From Nymphaea colorata (taxonomy: Eukaryota; Streptophyta; Magnoliopsida; Nymphaeales; Nymphaeaceae), in assembly GCF_008831285.2 (NCBI RefSeq), contig NC_045149.1, forward strand, positions 4,517,500-4,581,499: a stretch of 64,000 nucleotides of DNA, given 5' to 3'. A program made the position numbers and the translations under genes. Below are positions 60,101 through 64,000 of this stretch, one piece after another. The notes beneath the pieces were generated by a model. That model made no database searches. It was not told where the DNA came from and worked only from the letters and a program-made list of their open reading frames with translations. Within the stretch, counting starts at the first letter, position 1. Every line of letters begins with the position of its first letter.

Positions 60101-60772
60101 CACGTGGTCAAGATTTGGAGGGGAAGGGGGGTGACGTTGTTACCTTGGATATCTTCTGTCCGCTGCCGCACCTATGACAAGCTTCTCTATCCCATGCTGA
60201 ACAATTGCCTCCACTATTACATTCTGAATCTCATCTTCTGATCTCAAGATCAGAGGCTCTGCTTCCACCTGTAAACATGAAATCGTGCACGATTGTGAAC
60301 ATTCATTTACTCATTGAAGTTGTTTGGCAATGAAAACAGTAACAAAAATCATAATTTTTTTCTAAAAATTATGGCAGATTTTCTAGTGTTTGTATAACTG
60401 ATTCGTTAAAATTCGTAAGGAATCAAGATATATGTGTTTTGCAATCGATATGCCTTTGTCAGGAGCGGATAAGAATTTTTTCTTGAAATGGTGGTTCTAA
60501 CCATATTTTTCAAAAAAATTTACATGGTTTAAATTAAAATTTGTAAAAATTCTAACCAGTCTTTCAAAATCTTAGGTGGGGCCACGGCCCCTTCCTTGGT
60601 ATTCAAGCATGAGTATGAAGGGGGAGAGAGAGAGAGAGAGAACTTGCATTCTCCAATTTGCAGAGTCTCATGTATCCATTTATGGTCTTCTTCACTTCCT
60701 CCCATTCACGTTGCCTGTATGCGTTTAATCCCGTGGAGTTCACTTTGCTTGAGTGCATCTTCCCTCCTCCAA
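53988..60772 (-). CDS. U-box E3 ubiquitin ligase with USP and kinase-like domains (gene 2, 5' exon missing)
   Basis: Seven exons, in coding order: 60772-60648, 60268-60144, 57780-57294, 56448-56359, 56262-55801, 55594-54845 and 54170-53988. Phases all agree, giving 739 visible residues and a TAA stop. The first exon (start of USP) must lie beyond 64000. Domains: USP remainder (AYRQREWEEVKK, KLVIGAAADRRYP), Ser-rich linker, short coiled coil (EEFKEMEELFDRFKR onward), kinase fold and U-box (CPIFREIMRDPQVAADGYTY, SPMTNLKLSH). The glycine loop IREGRFGTVYKG, the AIK lysine and HGDLKPTN are kept, but DFG is NVG, so metal binding is doubtful. It parallels gene 1 in exon lengths (125, 183 nt). The coiled-coil part is shorter (90+462 nt against 153+870). 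The first visible intron needs a GC donor. Confidence 0.85.
55307..55375 (-). other. Gene 2 kinase active-site segment, altered DFG
   Basis: The segment runs from HGDLKPTN (catalytic loop Asp and Lys kept) to KVGNVGIYR, where the metal-binding DFG should be. Asp is replaced by Asn and Phe by Val. Confidence 0.8.
57121..57305. repeat. Tandem duplication of a splice-donor region, offset 116 bp
   Basis: 57121-57189 and 57237-57305 are related: each has a (GA)n run, then ATTGAGAATGGGGGT, then CTTACRTMATCAGAGGC. On the minus strand the 57237-57305 copy holds the real donor of the Ser-rich exon (GTAAGC); the other copy, inside the intron, holds a second donor (GTAAGG). Confidence 0.8.
58542..58838. 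mobile_element. MITE with GGGNGYKTTTGGATGA ends
   Basis: The left end GGGAGTGCTTGGATGACAAT matches the right end read on the other strand, GGGGGCGTTTGGATGATATT, at 16 of 20 positions. A second inner pair (AAACTAGGTTTT / AAAACTTGGTTTT) supports it. It lies in the intron 57781-60143 of gene 2. Flanking A runs hide any target duplication. Confidence 0.6.
60460..60600. repeat. Dispersed repeat copy, AGGAGCGGATAAGAA...GGGGCC type
   Basis: CAGGAGCGGATAAGAATTTT, AT-rich middle, then TAGGTGGGGCCACGGCCCC. It lies in the GC-AG intron of gene 2, and the plan matches the copy in a gene 1 intron. Confidence 0.5.
60646..60647 (-). other. GC splice donor in gene 2
   Basis: The exon ends GAGAAT and the intron begins GCAAGT, the usual context of GC-AG introns. 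A GT four bases further on (GTTCTC) would give a frameshift and an early stop in the next exon. Confidence 0.7.
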
Positions 60773-61320
60773 CTGCATAAAAGCCACCCATCCATTATAG
60801 CGAGCAGCAGTTGAAGGCAAAAATAAACAGCAACTATTACATTGAAAGGTAGCTGGCAGGGGGGAAATTTTGGTTTCGTATGAGGGCATTTGCTTCTGTG
60901 TTAACGCGCTTTCGTCCTTCTTCAAAAAGCAATTTTTCCACTCTTCCACTTTTGCCCTTTCATATTTACAAGGAGGTTCCTTTTTGTTTTTTTTTTCACT
61001 TCTTCTGTTGAAAGGCCTTTTCTTTCATTCATTTTCCCTGCGTATTTACCTTAATACGCGCCGCTTCCTCGTTGATTAGATAGTCATGTATTCACTCCCT
61101 CTATGGGTAAAAATCACAAGAATGGGATTTGTCGCTGGCGACATGTTAGGAACATTTTGATCCTTAAAACAACCTTTTCACTTATAAAATTAAAAAAAAA
61201 AAAAAAAAACTTTTTATCATGAGCGAGTCGCCATCGAAATGAAAGGAGATCATCAGATTTAGTTGCCTTCACAAAGGTATGCAGTTAACAAATATGTACC
61301 GAATGAAGGTGGGAGCATTT

Positions 61321-61555
61321 TTGAATTTTTTTTTATAATGGAGTGGTCATTTAAAACATTTTTACTCCTTTACAATTTTTTTATTCATTTTAAAAGTTTC
61401 TTTTTATCATTTTAATGACAATATTTTGGTCATTTTCGTTGAATTTTTTTTATAATGGAGTGGTCATTTAAAACATTTCTACTTCTGTACAATTCTTTTT
61501 TATTCATTTTAAAAGTTTCCTTTTATCAATTTAATGAGAGTATTTTAGTCATTTC
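61321..61555. repeat. 117-bp tandem duplication
   Basis: 61321-61438 and 61439-61555 both read GAAT(T)n-ATAATGGAGTGGTCATTTA, then AAACATTTYTACTYCTKTAC, TTATTCATTTTAAAAGTTTC and TTTTNGTCATTTYC. Copies are about 90 percent alike. Confidence 0.85.
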
Positions 61556-62768
61556 CACCTCGTTTTTTTTTTTTAAAAAATGGTCTTCCAATAATCAGAG
61601 TATATAAGCTAATTATTTATTTTTCTCTTGTTATCCCAAATTCCTGAATTCTTCCTCTTGTTTTTTTTTTTTTAATTGTCGAATACATGATAACCTAACA
61701 TTTGAATTTAGCATAAGCTGATTGGTGGTAGAACCACCTTTTTTCTTTATAAACCTGTAAGTAACTTTAATCCGTAAATACTAAAATCTAATTGTAAGAG
61801 TTTTTAGATGCAACAAATGGTGGATGTGATTTTCAAATCTGAAACCTAAATTTTCAACCAAACATTAGGATTTATAAACACGGCACACCCACTTGCAGAA
61901 GACCTTTTCAAAAGTAGTATGCTATAATATTCTATCAAGCTGCACTCGTCTTTCATGTTTTGCCTCAATTACGAAGCCTGACGTATGACAATGTTATATC
62001 CATGTATGCCCACTTTTCTTTTCTATAAGCATCATGTATCATTTTAATCAATCGACCCTAACGACCAATTAATTGAAACATTTTTTATACAAACTTAATA
62101 TTGTTAGTAATGCATAAGAAGATCTAACGGAAAGTATTCTTTTACAGAAACCATTTTCTCAGATTCGATAGAAGTACAAAACGCTATTACTGACCTTGGA
62201 AACGCATATCAACTCCATATGTTAATTCCAATTGATTTTAAAAGTTGAAACAAAGAAATGTTGCATTTTTTAGTTTATCGTTATCAAAATAAAAATTGCC
62301 TTTGTAAGCAAGATAAAGTAGGACTTTGATTTTTGAGATCTCATCAAATAAAAAACTTAGCAGGAATAGATCTTATGACATTTACATAGTTTTGACAAAC
62401 TTTTGGCATAACACTAATAAATATACCGTTTAACATTTGAATACAAAAAAAGTGTAACAAAAATTTAAGACAAAATAAATATGACACGTTTAATTTCAAT
62501 ACTATGTTAGATTTTGTGAAAACGTGGTATTCAAAGGTGTTATTTTTACATTCAGTATGCAATAGCATAATATCATTTTATTTTTAATATACCAGAAAAT
62601 TTACTTTTTTTTAAATTTAAATTTGACATAAAGATTAATCACAACTTTTTTTTAAAAAAAATCTGAATGTTGATTGATTGATTGATTTCGCCCCTAAAAT
62701 CGACAAGTTGCCATAGTTTTATCTTAGACAACATGACTCATGCAGCTCATTCATATATCGCGTGACAT

Positions 62769-62776
62769 ATATATAT

Positions 62777-62816
<40 letters not shown>
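62769..62816. repeat. (AT)n(GA)n microsatellite
   Basis: A short AT run followed by about 18 GA units. Confidence 0.9.
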
Positions 62817-62818
<2 letters not shown>

Positions 62819-63836
62819 AATTAATCCCTGAAATTAAGCACGAGTTTTTTCAAACCCCTGCAATCTTAGGATAAGAGATTGAATAGAAGAAGAAGACATT
62901 CCTCTTGATGTGTAGAGCTTAATTAATCCTAGCAAGAAAGAAGAGTGAAATGAATAGTCCCCTGAGAGTACGGATGAGTATATCATTTGGTGGGGTTGAA
63001 AAATCTACTACTTTCAAGAATGTGGGTTATTTCTCCCTTCATCGTCAAAGGATGAAAAAAAAAGGAAGAAATTGATCAGGAAAAAGAACACTGCTACATA
63101 TACATCAATAATATGTTGCCGTCTTTTTCATTTAAAGGCGTTCATTTTCATTAACTTAGAAATAAATAGTTGAATTATTTAAGGAAAATTGCGTTAATTA
63201 GACGACATTTTCCCAATTCAATTTGAAAGGGATTCCACTTCTCATTTGATCTCATTTAAAAGATACTTTAATTTCATTAAAATAAAATGTCAATGGGTCT
63301 CATGCTAAAGCCTGCAAAATGGTAAACTTTTGGAGCTTAACATAAAATGTAGACAATTATAAATTTATAGCCAAATTAACAACTTCCCAAATTTATTTTA
63401 TTTAAATTTGAGTACAAGCTCAATTGTATTTGAGTTTTTAGAGTTTAAACAGCTAGCCTTTCTTAATCTGCGCATAAATCTTCAGCCTGCATCACCAAAT
63501 TGGAAAATGAAGCTGATTTGTTGAACTAGCTGGCTAATTATACTGGCAAAAGTTATATGTATTAATGAAACTATCCACCCACTCTGTAACAGCAATCTTT
63601 TGTTAAACATCAATAACTAGGCCATGATGCAAGGTCTATTATTTTCATGAGCAAGGTGTGAGGAATGATATTTAAGGCTAGCTGATGTCCGGGATGATGT
63701 TAAATTACTCAGCAAAATCAATTAGGTGGTCATTAATCAAAGTATGGCGGCAGATCATTTAGTCTACTATATGTTGTATGATCGACTTGATCATTAATCA
63801 AAAACTGATGAATGCCATTGCATCTCCATCATCATT

Positions 63837-63856
63837 TATATATATATATATATATA
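63837..63856. repeat. (TA)n microsatellite
   Basis: About ten TA units near the right edge of the window. Confidence 0.9.
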
Positions 63857-64000
63857 CCACCAACGCCGCCGTTACCAACATAACAAGAAAGAGGAAGATG
63901 ATGATCTCTGGTAGTGGTAGGGGTTAACCAAGACACTATATGTACTTCAATTAGTATAGAAGCTCCCAGGTTAAAAAAAAATACAAAATAGTCACAAAAG

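Larger units (their letters stand above)
60773..64000. other. Probable intron 1 or upstream region of U-box gene 2
   Basis: No USP first exon could be found on the minus strand up to the window edge. The DNA is very AT-rich with poly-T runs, a 117-bp tandem duplication, (GA)n and (TA)n tracts, and no gene. Confidence 0.6.

Noticed and set aside
1-64000. tRNA genes, intact rRNA genes, CRISPR arrays, operons
   Set aside because: None seen; the only rRNA-like sequence is the 49-bp organellar fragment, and the gene structure is eukaryotic.

Overview
The window is nuclear DNA of a flowering plant. The genes have many GT-AG introns, the retrotransposons and DNA transposons are of plant types (an L1-like LINE, a Ty1/copia element, a CACTA/TNP2 element, hAT-like elements and MITEs), the intergenic DNA is AT-rich, and two genes have the plant-specific USP / coiled-coil / kinase / U-box layout. 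The species cannot be named from the sequence. All homology statements rest on recognising motifs by eye; no search was run.

Layout. (1) 1-5301, plus strand: the 3' part of a conserved plant coiled-coil protein (often annotated NST1-like) in four phase-consistent exons. A 670-bp hAT-like element with intact 8-bp target duplications lies in its first visible intron. (2) 8.5-14.65 kb, plus: a badly decayed LINE. (3) 14.7-20.4 kb: intergenic DNA with three MITEs and a GATC-rich low-complexity patch. (4) 20376-31018, minus: a complete eight-exon gene for a 969-residue plant U-box protein of the USP-kinase class. Its kinase domain has lost both catalytic aspartates. The long first intron carries an organellar 23S rRNA fragment and a GCG-rich, possibly transposon-derived segment. 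(5) 31-35 kb: MITE and CACTA-type termini. (6) 35-44.3 kb: a fragment of a P4-ATPase (aminophospholipid flippase) gene, a 1.29-kb hAT-like element with perfect target duplications, and a decayed CACTA transposon on the minus strand. (7) 45-49.7 kb: an unusual minisatellite-like field, then a GATC-rich patch. (8) 49.76-53.4 kb, plus: a 5'-truncated, decayed Ty1/copia element. (9) 53988-60772, minus: a second gene of the same U-box class, missing only its first exon, which must lie beyond 64000. (10) 60.8-64 kb: intron 1 or upstream DNA of that gene, with simple repeats and a 117-bp tandem duplication.

The two U-box genes are paralogues in the same orientation, about 23 kb apart. They share exon lengths (125 and 183 nt) and intron phases, so they arose by tandem duplication followed by transposon invasion of the spacer. 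Both encode an N-terminal USP-like domain, a coiled coil, a kinase-like domain and a C-terminal U-box, as expected for E3 ubiquitin ligases with a built-in pseudokinase. Gene 2 also has several splice-site oddities: a GC donor, a tandem-AG acceptor and a duplicated donor region. I found no convincing wholly new biological system. The most novel items are the 45-48 kb minisatellite field, the pseudokinase U-box pair and the captured flippase fragment.
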